The notes under the pieces are model-generated. The model worked only from the letters and a program-made list of their open reading frames with translations. It searched no databases and was not told the DNA's origin. From positions 1-14,885 of the forward strand of contig JALWSI010000179.1 of assembly GCA_027080315.1 (NCBI GenBank): a DNA stretch of 14,885 nt. Reading direction: 5' to 3'. Every line of letters begins with the position of its first letter. The stretch's first letter is position 1. Positions 6,590 through 14,377 of this stretch are shown here, one piece after another. Both the position numbers and the translations under genes were made by a program. Origin of the DNA: a bacterium. GTDB lineage: Bacteria > Thermosulfidibacterota > Thermosulfidibacteria > Thermosulfidibacterales > JALWSI01.

Positions 6590-8056
6590 ATGGCACTGAG
6601 AACGCCAGAGGAGTACAGAGAGAGCCTCAGGAAGATGCGCCCAAACATCTACAAGTTTGGGGAGCTGATTGAGGATGTGACCACCCATCCTGCAACCAAA
6701 CGCACCATTAACGGCCACGCACAGCTCTTTGAAGCTTACGAGAATCCAGAGTATGCAGATATATTCACCACCACCTCTCATCTTACAGGCGAGAAGATCT
6801 CACGCTATCTCTCCATTGTGAGGTCCGCAGAAGATGCTGTTTACAACTGTAAGATGAAGAGAGCCGCTTACCATCTTACCGGAACCTGTACTGGAGGTAG
6901 GTGTGTGGGCTTCACCGCCCTCAACGCGATGTGGGCAACTACCTACGAGATAGACCAGGAGTTTGGCACCAACTACCATGAGCGCCTCAAGAACTGGTTG
7001 CTTGATGCCCAGGCTCGGGACATCACCTGTGCCGGTGCTCTTACCGATGCCAAGGGAGATAGAAGCCTGCCACCTCACATGCAGGCTGATCCGGATCTCA
7101 ACCTTAGGATAGTGGAGAGGAAAAGCGACGGCATAGTGGTCAGGGGTGCCAAGTGCATGATCTGTGGAGTGGCTGCCGCCAACGAGATCTTCGTTCTTCC
7201 TGGTGGAGCTTACAAGGAGCCTGATGAAGACTATGCAGTATCTTTTGTGGTTCCAAGGGACATTGAGGGACTCACTATTGTTGAGGTTCGCAGAGCCAGT
7301 GACAAGAGAGAGTACGAAGAGGGTTTTGATATTCCCAACGACATAGGTGGTATCACCCAGGCTTACCTCTTGTTTAATGACGTGTTTGTGCCTAACGAAC
7401 GTGTCTTCATGGCTGGAGAGTACAAGTATTGCCTTAAAGCCATTCAGTACTTCACCTCAACCTACAGGGCAGCCATAGGCGGTTGTGTGGCTGGCCAGGG
7501 AGATATCAAGGTAGGAGCTGCAATAGCCCTTGCCCGGTGTAACGGTCTCTCACAGAAGGTCTTCATGGACAAATTGATTCAGATGCAGATCAACAACGAG
7601 ACCACCTTTGGAATGGGAGTGGCAGCCTCAACCCTTGGACAGCCCCATCCCTCTGGGTGCTGGAACTGCGATCCCTTGCTGGCAAATGTGAACAAGGTGC
7701 ATGTGGCTGTCCGCCCAGAAGAGACCAACAGGCTTGCCAGGGACATTGGCGGCGGTATCGCCGAGACCGGTTGTCTTCCTTCGTATCAGGACATCATGGA
7801 TCCCAGGTACGGGGATCTCATTAAGAAGTACCTGGGTGCGGCCTTACCTTGGGAGCCAAGAGCCCGTGCGGCAAGGCTTATTGAGTGGCTAACCTTAGGC
7901 CCAGGTGTGCCAGGATGTATGCATGGAGGAGGCTCACCCGACGCAGCCAAGCTCATGGTGAGAGTGAGCACTCCTTGGGAGAAGTTCGTGGATCTCGCCA
8001 GAAGAATAGGCGGCATAAAGGACGAGATCCCCGAGCCAGCCAAGAAGAAGAAATAA
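6590..8056 (+). CDS. 4-hydroxybutyryl-CoA dehydratase / HpaB-family flavoprotein with altered active site
   Basis: A 488-aa member of the family joining 4-hydroxyphenylacetate 3-hydroxylase (HpaB) and 4-hydroxybutyryl-CoA dehydratase/vinylacetyl-CoA isomerase (AbfD). Length and blocks such as YEIDQEFGTNYHE (119-131), LTDAKGDRSLPP (151-162), LRIVERKSDGIVVRGAK (172-188), FNDVFVPNERVF (262-273) and MHGGGSP (444-450) are AbfD-like. In AbfD, C99, C103, H292 and C299 bind a [4Fe-4S] cluster. Here C100 and C105 are one residue further apart, the His position is Tyr292, and Cys299 remains. Other catalytic positions, aligned from memory, also differ: T190 to Cys192, E257 to Gln257, Y296 to Ile296, K300 to Val300, E455 to Gly442. 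Normal 4-hydroxybutyryl-CoA dehydratase activity is therefore unlikely. The AAGGAGGAGG binding site is excellent. The CoA ligase follows after 24 bases. Confidence 0.88.
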   Translation: MALRTPEEYRESLRKMRPNIYKFGELIEDVTTHPATKRTINGHAQLFEAYENPEYADIFTTTSHLTGEKISRYLSIVRSAEDAVYNCKMKRAAYHLTGTCTGGRCVGFTALNAMWATTYEIDQEFGTNYHERLKNWLLDAQARDITCAGALTDAKGDRSLPPHMQADPDLNLRIVERKSDGIVVRGAKCMICGVAAANEIFVLPGGAYKEPDEDYAVSFVVPRDIEGLTIVEVRRASDKREYEEGFDIPNDIGGITQAYLLFNDVFVPNERVFMAGEYKYCLKAIQYFTSTYRAAIGGCVAGQGDIKVGAAIALARCNGLSQKVFMDKLIQMQINNETTFGMGVAASTLGQPHPSGCWNCDPLLANVNKVHVAVRPEETNRLARDIGGGIAETGCLPSYQDIMDPRYGDLIKKYLGAALPWEPRARAARLIEWLTLGPGVPGCMHGGGSPDAAKLMVRVSTPWEKFVDLARRIGGIKDEIPEPAKKKK

Positions 8057-8080
8057 AACCACATTTTGGGAGGTAGCGGT

Positions 8081-9448
8081 ATGAAGGGTGGAATCTATGT
8101 TTATACCCGCCCGGATCCCAACGAGAAGTATTGGGATCCGGAGATTGAAACCATGGCTCGTGACAAGATGCGGGAGCTGCAGCTGTCAGAACTGAAAGAG
8201 ATGCTCCAGTTTTGCTACGACAACTCTCCTTACTACAAAAGCGCCTTTGACGAAGCTGGGGTTAAGCCTGACAAGCTGAAGAGCCTTGAGGACATCAAGC
8301 ACTTTCCATTCACAAACAAGAAGATTGAGAGAGATCGGCAAGAGGCGGTACCTGACCTGGGGGACATGATCTGCGTTCCCGAGAGCGAGATCGTTTACAT
8401 CTCTGCCTCCAGCGGATCCACAGGAGTCCCAACGGTCTCTCCTTTCACTGCCCAGGATTTTGATGAGTTCCAGGACTATCAGGCCCGTCTATTCTGGAGC
8501 ATCGGTATGCGTCCCAACGACAGATACGTGCATGCCTTGAACTTCACCCTCTTTGTTGGAGGTCCCGATGTGATTGGAGCCATGCGCACCGGTGCCATGG
8601 GCATCTGGGCAGGGACTGTTCCAACTGAAAGACTGCTCTTTATCTTACAGAACTTCAAGGCCACCATAACCTGGACCACACCCTCTTATGCCTGGTATCT
8701 TGCAGAGTCGGCCAAAAAGGAGGGAATTGATCCCGCAAAGGACCTGAATGTGCGCAAACTCATAGTGGCTGGTGAGCCTGGAGGGTCAATCCCCGCTACC
8801 AAGATGGCCCTTGAGGAACTCTGGAACGCCAAGGTGTACGACTTTTACGGGCTGTCTGACCTCTTTGGAGCCAATGCAGGTATGTGTGAGGAGCAGAACG
8901 GCTTGCATATGTACGAGGATCACCACCTGATTGAGGTGCTGGATCCTGACACCCTTGAGCCTGTTGGTGAGGGCGAGCGTGGAGAGCTTGTGTTGACCAC
9001 CTTACGCAAGAAGGCCAGGCCCATGATCCGCTTCCGCACAGGGGACATCGTGACGGTCACCTGGGAACCCTGTGCCTGCGGCAGGACCGCTCCGAGGATA
9101 ATGGGTATCCACGGGCGTCTTGACGACATGCTCATCATCACCGGTGTCAACGTCTTCCCCAGCGACATTGAGTATGTGGTGAGGAAGGACGAGCGCCTAA
9201 CCGGTGAGTACAGAATGATCGTCTATCGCGACGAGAACCACCTTGATCGTTTTGAGGTTGAGGTTGAGGCAGTGGATCCAGAGCTTGTGGGAAGCCAGGA
9301 GTTGGCAGAGGATATCCGTGCAAAGATCAAAGTGAGAGTGGGCGTCTCACCGAGAAAGGTACATGTGAAGGCCGATGGTGATCTGCCCAGAGCTACTCAC
9401 AAGGCTAAGAGAGTGATAGACAAGAGAGAGGGAGTCTGGCAAGAATAG
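8081..9448 (+). CDS. Phenylacetate-CoA ligase-like (PaaK-type) adenylate-forming enzyme
   Basis: A 455-aa AMP-forming acid-CoA ligase of the PaaK / coenzyme F390 synthetase-like branch, which adenylates a carboxylic acid and transfers it to CoA. Visible motifs: the N-terminal block LKEMLQFCYDNSPYYKSAFDEAG (38-60), typical of PaaK; the ATP loop SSGSTGVPT (110-118); YGLSD (256-260); RFRTGD (317-322); CACGRTAPRI (331-340), the PaaK Cys-Gly-Arg segment; and the C-terminal LPRATHKAKRV with Lys441/Lys443 in the catalytic-lysine region. All catalytic features look intact. The start is the ATG at 8081, six bases after GGGAGGT; an upstream TTG at 8066 lies in front of that site and is less likely. It is the last gene before a strong terminator. 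The acid substrate is unknown; aromatic acids are the commonest for the family. Confidence 0.92.
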   Translation: MKGGIYVYTRPDPNEKYWDPEIETMARDKMRELQLSELKEMLQFCYDNSPYYKSAFDEAGVKPDKLKSLEDIKHFPFTNKKIERDRQEAVPDLGDMICVPESEIVYISASSGSTGVPTVSPFTAQDFDEFQDYQARLFWSIGMRPNDRYVHALNFTLFVGGPDVIGAMRTGAMGIWAGTVPTERLLFILQNFKATITWTTPSYAWYLAESAKKEGIDPAKDLNVRKLIVAGEPGGSIPATKMALEELWNAKVYDFYGLSDLFGANAGMCEEQNGLHMYEDHHLIEVLDPDTLEPVGEGERGELVLTTLRKKARPMIRFRTGDIVTVTWEPCACGRTAPRIMGIHGRLDDMLIITGVNVFPSDIEYVVRKDERLTGEYRMIVYRDENHLDRFEVEVEAVDPELVGSQELAEDIRAKIKVRVGVSPRKVHVKADGDLPRATHKAKRVIDKREGVWQE

Positions 9449-9475
9449 ACAGCTCCTCTTAATTGGACCCTTCCT

Positions 9476-9504
9476 GCGGGGACGGTGGAGCCGTCCCCGC
9501 TTTT
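9476..9504 (+). terminator. Rho-independent terminator closing the catabolic operon
   Basis: A perfect 10-bp GC-rich stem (GCGGGGACGG at 9476-9485 with CCGTCCCCGC at 9491-9500) has a five-base loop (TGGAG) and is followed directly by TTTTATTGT. It lies 27 bases after the ligase stop, so it marks the operon's 3' end and separates it from the DedA-type gene. Confidence 0.92.
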
Positions 9505-9546
9505 ATTGTAATCCCCGGGTGGACACTGCATAGCGGAGGGTAAGGA

Positions 9547-10155
9547 TTGTTACAGCGGATTGTAGAGTTCTTGGTTAAGACGATTGGGACCATGGGATAT
9601 CCGGGGATACTCTTTCTAATGGCTTTGGAGTCTTCCTTCTTTCCTTTTCCCAGTGAGGTGGTTGTGCCCCCTGCCGGTTATCTGGCCTCAAGGGGAGAGA
9701 TGAATCTCTGGTTGGTTATCGCAGCGGGAATAGGGGGTAGCCTGTTGGGAGCGATCTTCAACTACTGGCTTGCAATGCGTTTTGGCAGGCCTTTCTTTGA
9801 GAAATACGGCAGGTACCTGCTGGTTAGTCACTCTTCTCTGCAAAAGGCCGATCTCTTCTTTGAGCGCCACGGACACATCAGTACCTTCATCGGAAGGCTA
9901 CTGCCGGGAATACGGCAGTACATCTCTCTGCCTGCTGGTCTTACCAGAATGAACTTTCCCCTTTTCTGCGTCTTCACCGCCTTGGGAGCGGGAATATGGG
10001 TTACGGTTCTTGCCCTTTTGGGGTTCTGGTTTGGAAGGAACCAGAAGCTGCTCTTATCTTATCTTCACAAGGCCTCTTTGGGTTTGGTGGTGGGTTCTCT
10101 GGTGCTGGTGGTGCTCTACGTGGTCTTTAGAAGCAAGAGGATTCGCGTCCCCTAA
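9547..10155 (+). CDS. DedA-family inner-membrane protein
   Basis: A 202-aa membrane protein of the DedA/VTT-domain (SNARE-associated) family; characterised members act in lipid-carrier recycling and membrane homeostasis. Landmarks: a re-entrant segment with the acidic pair in [21 protein letters not shown] (Glu28, Glu37), and the arginine motif [18 protein letters not shown] (114-131, Arg117 and Arg123), followed by two C-terminal hydrophobic helices (about 138-160 and 172-195) and a basic tail. The start is a TTG at 9547, seven bases after GGAGG (9535-9539); no better ATG with these motifs exists downstream. It lies after the terminator at 9476-9504, so it is probably transcribed separately from the catabolic block, though I see no clear promoter in the short gap. 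Confidence 0.9.
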   Translation: MLQRIVEFLVKTIGTMGYPGILFLMALESSFFPFPSEVVVPPAGYLASRGEMNLWLVIAAGIGGSLLGAIFNYWLAMRFGRPFFEKYGRYLLVSHSSLQKADLFFERHGHISTFIGRLLPGIRQYISLPAGLTRMNFPLFCVFTALGAGIWVTVLALLGFWFGRNQKLLLSYLHKASLGLVVGSLVLVVLYVVFRSKRIRVP

Positions 10156-10312
10156 AGCAGAAGAGCATGATCTACGACATCCCCTTGTCTTTGTGAGCTA
10201 ACCTTACCTCCTCAAAGGTGTATCTTTATCCCCCGCAAAGAGAAAAATGTGAAAATTTACGGAGTGGATTCGTATTAAGTGGTGAAAGGGACACTTGAAG
10301 AGAGGAGGTATC

Positions 10313-10801
10313 ATGGGAGCAAGAGAGGTAAAGTTGGATACAGAGGGCAGGCTCTTTTTGAGGGGTATGCCAGGCTACAGGGAGAGCTTTGAGAATGCCT
10401 TTGAGGAGATAACCTCCCTCGGCATTGATACGGTGGTACGCCTCACCTCTTTGGGGGAGGTGATGGAAAACTCGCCTATTTATGCCGCTAAAATTGAAAG
10501 GGGCGAGATCCCGTGGGATGAGAGGGAGTTCCCTGTTGAGGATTTCGGAGTTCCAGAGGACGAAGAGGGGTTCCTCCGTCTGGCGAGAGCGACTGCCCAG
10601 ATGCTGAGGGAGGGGAAAAGGATGATGATTCACTGTTTGGGAGGAATAGGACGCACAGGAACCTTTGCCATCTGCGTTCTTATGGCCCTGGGGTATCCCC
10701 AAGAGGACGCCATAACGAGGGTGAAAGAAGCTGGTTCATGTCCCGAGTCCCTTGAGCAATGGAGGTTGATAGACAGGGCCTGCACAATCCTAAAGAATTG
10801 A
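10313..10801 (+). CDS. Small protein tyrosine / dual-specificity phosphatase
   Basis: A 162-aa cysteine-based phosphatase. The signature P-loop is IHCLGGIGRTG (106-116) with nucleophile Cys108 and Arg114, matching HC-x5-R-T. The general-acid loop is EDFGVP (76-81) with Asp77. The N-terminal part (LFLRGMPGYRESFENAFEEITSLGIDTVVRL) matches small cyclin-dependent-kinase-inhibitor-3-like or archaeal-type DUSPs. The ATG at 10313 has an ideal GAGGAGGT three bases upstream; the TTG at 10295 lies ahead of that site and is less likely. There is no signal peptide, so it is cytosolic. Substrate (phosphotyrosine protein, phosphoinositide or nucleotide) is unknown, and no partner kinase is in the window. 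Its 3' end converges on glnD with a 16-base gap. The 157-base upstream gap holds no convincing promoter. Confidence 0.87.
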   Translation: MGAREVKLDTEGRLFLRGMPGYRESFENAFEEITSLGIDTVVRLTSLGEVMENSPIYAAKIERGEIPWDEREFPVEDFGVPEDEEGFLRLARATAQMLREGKRMMIHCLGGIGRTGTFAICVLMALGYPQEDAITRVKEAGSCPESLEQWRLIDRACTILKN

Positions 10802-10817
10802 TGCTTTTTCAGGGTCT

Positions 10818-13403
10818 CTAATCTCCGTGCTCTATTGCCTGTTTCAGCTTTTTGGATAGTTTCAGGAATCGGGCGTGGCTAAGCTTTGAGCCTGTGGAGT
10901 CCACCACGTAGAAGGCGTCCACAGCCTTGTTGCCCTCGGTGGTGATCCTGGTTGCTTCAATGGAGAGCCCCTCATTGGTGAGGGTTGAGGCTATGTCGTA
11001 GAGCAGACCTATGCGGTCTAAGGCCTTGATGTCAATGATGGAATGGGTGTGGGAGGTGTCGTTGTCCAAGGTGATCTTGGTAGGTACCTTAAGGTTGCTG
11101 TACTTCTGAGAGAGAAGTGAGGGCTTCTTTTTTTTGAGCAGCTCCTCAATGGTGGTCTCGCCAGAGAATACAGCCCCAAGGTCCTCTTGTATCTTCTTAA
11201 TTGTGCGTTCTCCTATCTCGTATCGGAACCTTGAATCGGTGATGTGGAACACGTCTAAGGCGTAGTCATCACCGCATAGAAACAGCCATGCGCTGAGCAC
11301 GTTCACCCTGTTCAGAGAGAGCACTCCCACGATGTTGGCGAAGTCGCCAACCAGGTCCCGTTTGCAAAGGGCCATCTCCGTGTATCCCTCCTCTGGATGC
11401 GGGGCGAAGTTTATGCTGTATCCCTTTGAGACCCTTGCCTTTATCATTGGTGGTATGTGTACCGCCATGTGCCTTATGGAGACCTGGGCTAAGTACTTCT
11501 CTGGCATTTGGGAAAGGACCTTTGCAATCTCCTCTCTTGTGAATGACCCTTTGAGTTTCTTCTCTAACCTCAATGAGAGCTCTTCAACCCCTCTCTTCTC
11601 CTCGGGGCGTGAGAGGGCCTCTTCTCCTCTTTCAAGGTAGTCCCGTGTGCGTTGGTAGGTTTCAAGAATGATGTTGGCTTTCCAGTCTGTCCAAACGTCT
11701 GGGCCAACGGCTTTCAGGTCTCCGTAGGTGACCAACAATAGAAGATCAAGCATAAGAGGAGTCTCGCAGATGTTGGCGAGTTCTTTGAGAGAGTTCGGAT
11801 CTGTTGGATCCCTTCTCAGGGCGGTCTGGTACAGGGTGGTGTGATGTCTCACCAGAAACTGGACGATCTCTATCTCGTCCTCGGGGTAACCAAGTGCTTG
11901 TAGCATCTCGGTGGCAATTCTTGCCCCTCTCACCGAGTGCCCCCCGCCTCTTCCCTTGCCAATGTCGTGCAAAAGCAACGCCAAAATGGTCAGGTGGCGC
12001 TTCTCTTTTGGTATGGAGTTACACACCTCAAATAGCTCTGGATTCTCAGGGTGGTCATCTTCAAGCTCTTCGTAGAACCTGATGGAGAGCAGGGAGTGCT
12101 CGTCCACGGTGTAACGATGGTAGATGTCAAACTGCATAAGGCCCCTCAGACGCTCCCAAAGGGGAAAGATTCTTCCCAGAAAGCCCACCTCGTGCAGAAA
12201 CCTTAGAGTGCTGTAGGCGTTCTTTGAAGCGAGTATCCTGTTCAAGGTATCTCTGACCTTAGGCGACTTGTAGTCCTCCTCTCTCCACGAGAGGGGAGGG
12301 ATCCAGAAGCTTTTGGGGATAACTTCAAAGTTCATGCCCTGAAGCTGGAGCCTGTGGACATCCTCAAGGAACTCTTCAGGGGCGTTGTATCTTCGTTCAA
12401 GTACCTCAAGAAGGGTCTTCACCTCTCCCTTCCTGAAGGGGGTTAGCCTCATCTCCTCCATGGTGCGGAGCAGGAACGCCCTGGCAATCCTGCGGATGGA
12501 GGCTACGCTGGCGTAGTAGTCACGCATGAAGAGCTCTACCGCTATCAGCCTTCGGGTGCTGCGGTATCCTAAGTGTTCGGCTGCAAACTCCTGAATATCC
12601 AAAGATAGAGTGTCGGATTTTCGCTCTCGCCTTGCGTGGATCTCGTTTCTCACCCTCCATAGAAAGTCAACGGAGTTGGAGAGAATCTCAAACTCCAGAG
12701 GGGTCAGAAGCCCCTTTCTCTTGAGATCCCTTATTGTTGATGAGCCATAAACCGCCTTTGCGGCCCACAGCATTGTGTGCACGTCTCTTAGACCACCAGG
12801 GCTCTCTTTAACATTGGGCTCCAGCAGGTACATTGAGGCCCCAAACTTATCGTGGCGTTCTTCAAGCCAGCCCATAAGTTCTTTGAGAAACTCCTGTTTC
12901 TTCTTTCCCTTCAGCCCCCCGGGAAGCATGTTCTTGAACCTAAGGTAAGGGTTGAGGCTTCCTCCAATGAGCCTGGCGTCAAGAAAGGACATGCGGATGG
13001 TGCTGTCCTCTTTCATCAGTTTTATGGCCTCGTTCACCGAGCGGTAGCTGTGCCCCACGTGGAGGCCCATGTCCCAGAGGGTCTGCACAATAGTGCCCAC
13101 CTGCTCCTCCCTGTTGAAGCCCCTGCCTGTGTAGAGAAACATGATGTCAACATCGGAATAGAGCCCCATCTCTTTGCGACCGTATCCTCCCAGAGCCACT
13201 ATGGAGTAGTCGGCGTATCCCTGTTTGAATAGGGCGTGGAAGAGCCTGCGGAGGATGGTGTCCACCATCTGGGTGAAGAGGGATATCTGAAGGCTTCCCT
13301 TCACACCTTGGTGGTTCCACTCAACCACCAAGGCCCGTTTTCTCTCAATCTCCTCTTTGAGCTCCAAGGCGATCTGGGAGATATCTAAGCCGCTTTCTCT
13401 CAC
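10818..13403 (-). CDS. glnD: Bifunctional [protein-PII] uridylyltransferase / uridylyl-removing enzyme
   Basis: An 861-aa nitrogen sensor that uridylylates PII under nitrogen limitation and removes UMP when glutamine is high. Domains in order: nucleotidyltransferase with LGGYGRKEMGLYSDVDIMFL (71-90; Asp84 and Asp86 are the metal ligands); the conserved SPGGLRDVHTM (201-211); an HD hydrolase domain with YTVDEHS (431-437) and LLLHDIGKGRGGGHS (476-490); and two C-terminal ACT domains, about 674-745 and 786-855, that bind glutamine. Length is close to the E. coli enzyme. It starts at GTG (13403-13401), four bases after AAGGAGG; an ATG-TGA overlaps this start one base upstream. The yraN stop lies only three codons upstream in the same frame. 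All catalytic motifs look intact. No PII (glnB/glnK), amtB or glnA gene is in the window. Confidence 0.95.
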   Translation of the reverse strand: MRESGLDISQIALELKEEIERKRALVVEWNHQGVKGSLQISLFTQMVDTILRRLFHALFKQGYADYSIVALGGYGRKEMGLYSDVDIMFLYTGRGFNREEQVGTIVQTLWDMGLHVGHSYRSVNEAIKLMKEDSTIRMSFLDARLIGGSLNPYLRFKNMLPGGLKGKKKQEFLKELMGWLEERHDKFGASMYLLEPNVKESPGGLRDVHTMLWAAKAVYGSSTIRDLKRKGLLTPLEFEILSNSVDFLWRVRNEIHARRERKSDTLSLDIQEFAAEHLGYRSTRRLIAVELFMRDYYASVASIRRIARAFLLRTMEEMRLTPFRKGEVKTLLEVLERRYNAPEEFLEDVHRLQLQGMNFEVIPKSFWIPPLSWREEDYKSPKVRDTLNRILASKNAYSTLRFLHEVGFLGRIFPLWERLRGLMQFDIYHRYTVDEHSLLSIRFYEELEDDHPENPELFEVCNSIPKEKRHLTILALLLHDIGKGRGGGHSVRGARIATEMLQALGYPEDEIEIVQFLVRHHTTLYQTALRRDPTDPNSLKELANICETPLMLDLLLLVTYGDLKAVGPDVWTDWKANIILETYQRTRDYLERGEEALSRPEEKRGVEELSLRLEKKLKGSFTREEIAKVLSQMPEKYLAQVSIRHMAVHIPPMIKARVSKGYSINFAPHPEEGYTEMALCKRDLVGDFANIVGVLSLNRVNVLSAWLFLCGDDYALDVFHITDSRFRYEIGERTIKKIQEDLGAVFSGETTIEELLKKKKPSLLSQKYSNLKVPTKITLDNDTSHTHSIIDIKALDRIGLLYDIASTLTNEGLSIEATRITTEGNKAVDAFYVVDSTGSKLSHARFLKLSKKLKQAIEHGD

Positions 13404-13412
13404 ATTGCCTCC

Positions 13413-13772
13413 TTATCCTTCAAGAATATGGGGAATCACCTCTACCGATACCACCTCTTCTCCCTTCACCTCAACTGCCACTAAGTTAACGGTGTACTCC
13501 TTCTTTATCCCCTCCTTTTTCAGGTAAGCCTCTACCGCTCTCTTCAGCTTTTTCAGTTTTGAATGGCTCAGAGACTCCAAGGGCGATACGGGGCTATTCT
13601 GTTTGGCGGTGCGCACCTCAAAGAAGTGGATAATGCCTTCTCTCTCTGCCACAATATCCAGCTCTCCTATGGGAAGGAGATTAACGTTTCGGGCCAGCAC
13701 CTTGTAGCCTGTCTCCCTCAAGAACCTGGCTGCTGCCTCTTCACCGAGTCTGCCAAGCTCACCTTTCTCCAT
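13413..13772 (-). CDS. YraN / UPF0102 family nuclease-fold protein
   Basis: A 119-aa member of the YraN (UPF0102) family, predicted from its PD-(D/E)xK-like fold to be a nuclease, possibly acting on branched DNA; function in most bacteria is not established. The core is visible: GRLGEEAAARFLRETGYKVL (7-26); the metal-site strand IGELDIVAE (35-43; Glu37, Asp39); and IIHFFEVRTAK (47-57), where the usual E-V-K is E-V-R. The ATG at 13772 has AAGGAG at good spacing and begins exactly where family members do. Its first 55 bases overlap the end of rnhB. It ends in TAA nine bases before the glnD start. RnhB and YraN are neighbours in many bacteria, supporting both calls. Confidence 0.9.
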   Translation of the reverse strand: MEKGELGRLGEEAAARFLRETGYKVLARNVNLLPIGELDIVAEREGIIHFFEVRTAKQNSPVSPLESLSHSKLKKLKRAVEAYLKKEGIKKEYTVNLVAVEVKGEEVVSVEVIPHILEG

Positions 13773-14377
13773 CTAAAGCTCCTTCTGTGAATGGGGGAGT
13801 ATCCCCTGGCCTCAAGGGCGAGACGGTGTTCTTTTGTGGGATAACCCTTGTTTTTGTCCCAGTGGTAGTGAGGGAATAGCCTGTGGTACCTCAACATGAG
13901 CCTGTCCCTTGTCACCTTTGCCAGTATTGAGGCTGCTGCAACTGCGTAGCTTTTGGAGTCCCCTTTCACCATGGGCATCACCCGTAAAGGGAGATCAAGC
14001 ATGTCTCTGCCATCAACCACCACCAGCTGAGGGGTGGGCTCAAGGGCCTTCACAGCCCTCTTCATGGCTCTTAGGGCCCCCTGTCTGATGTTGTGCTGGT
14101 CAATGAACCTCCAGCTTGCCACCCCTATGGTCCATGCAAGAAGGGAGTCTTTCAGCAGGGCCGCCAGCTCTTCCCGGTCTTTGAAGGATAGCTGTTTTGA
14201 GTCGGTTACCCCCTCAACAGGATTATGGGTTTCTACGTTCACCACCACAGCGGCTGCCACCACAGGGCCTGCAAGGCATCCTCTACCCGCCTCGTCCACT
14301 CCGCACAAAAGCTCTATTCCAGCCTCTTTTGCCAGCCTTCTGTCAAACTCAAAGGGCTCAATAACCGATCTCCTCAA
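13718..14377 (-). CDS. rnhB: Ribonuclease HII
   Basis: A 219-aa endonuclease that cuts RNA in RNA-DNA hybrids and excises misincorporated ribonucleotides. Catalytic landmarks: CGVDEAGRGCLAGP (25-38; Asp28, Glu29), VVVDGRD (119-125; Asp122), VKGDSKSYAVAAASILAKV (137-155; Asp140) and NKGYPTKEH (176-184). Most family members stop soon after the HRRSF motif (197-201); here about 18 further residues (RWRKVSLADSV and on) overlap yraN. The longest frame starts at TTG 14377 with only a weak binding site. A GAGGAGA lies just inside it, with only an ATT codon (14362-14360) at the right distance, so the true start is uncertain by a few residues. It overlaps the TPR gene by up to 20 bases, suggesting translational coupling. 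Confidence 0.93.
   Translation of the reverse strand: MRRSVIEPFEFDRRLAKEAGIELLCGVDEAGRGCLAGPVVAAAVVVNVETHNPVEGVTDSKQLSFKDREELAALLKDSLLAWTIGVASWRFIDQHNIRQGALRAMKRAVKALEPTPQLVVVDGRDMLDLPLRVMPMVKGDSKSYAVAAASILAKVTRDRLMLRYHRLFPHYHWDKNKGYPTKEHRLALEARGYSPIHRRSFRWRKVSLADSVKRQQPGS

Noticed and set aside
10156-10312. Promoter or terminator in the 157-base gap between the DedA-type gene and the phosphatase.
   Set aside because: TATTAA at 10273-10278 lacks a matching -35, and no stem with a U-run was found; only the GAGGAGGT binding site is clear.
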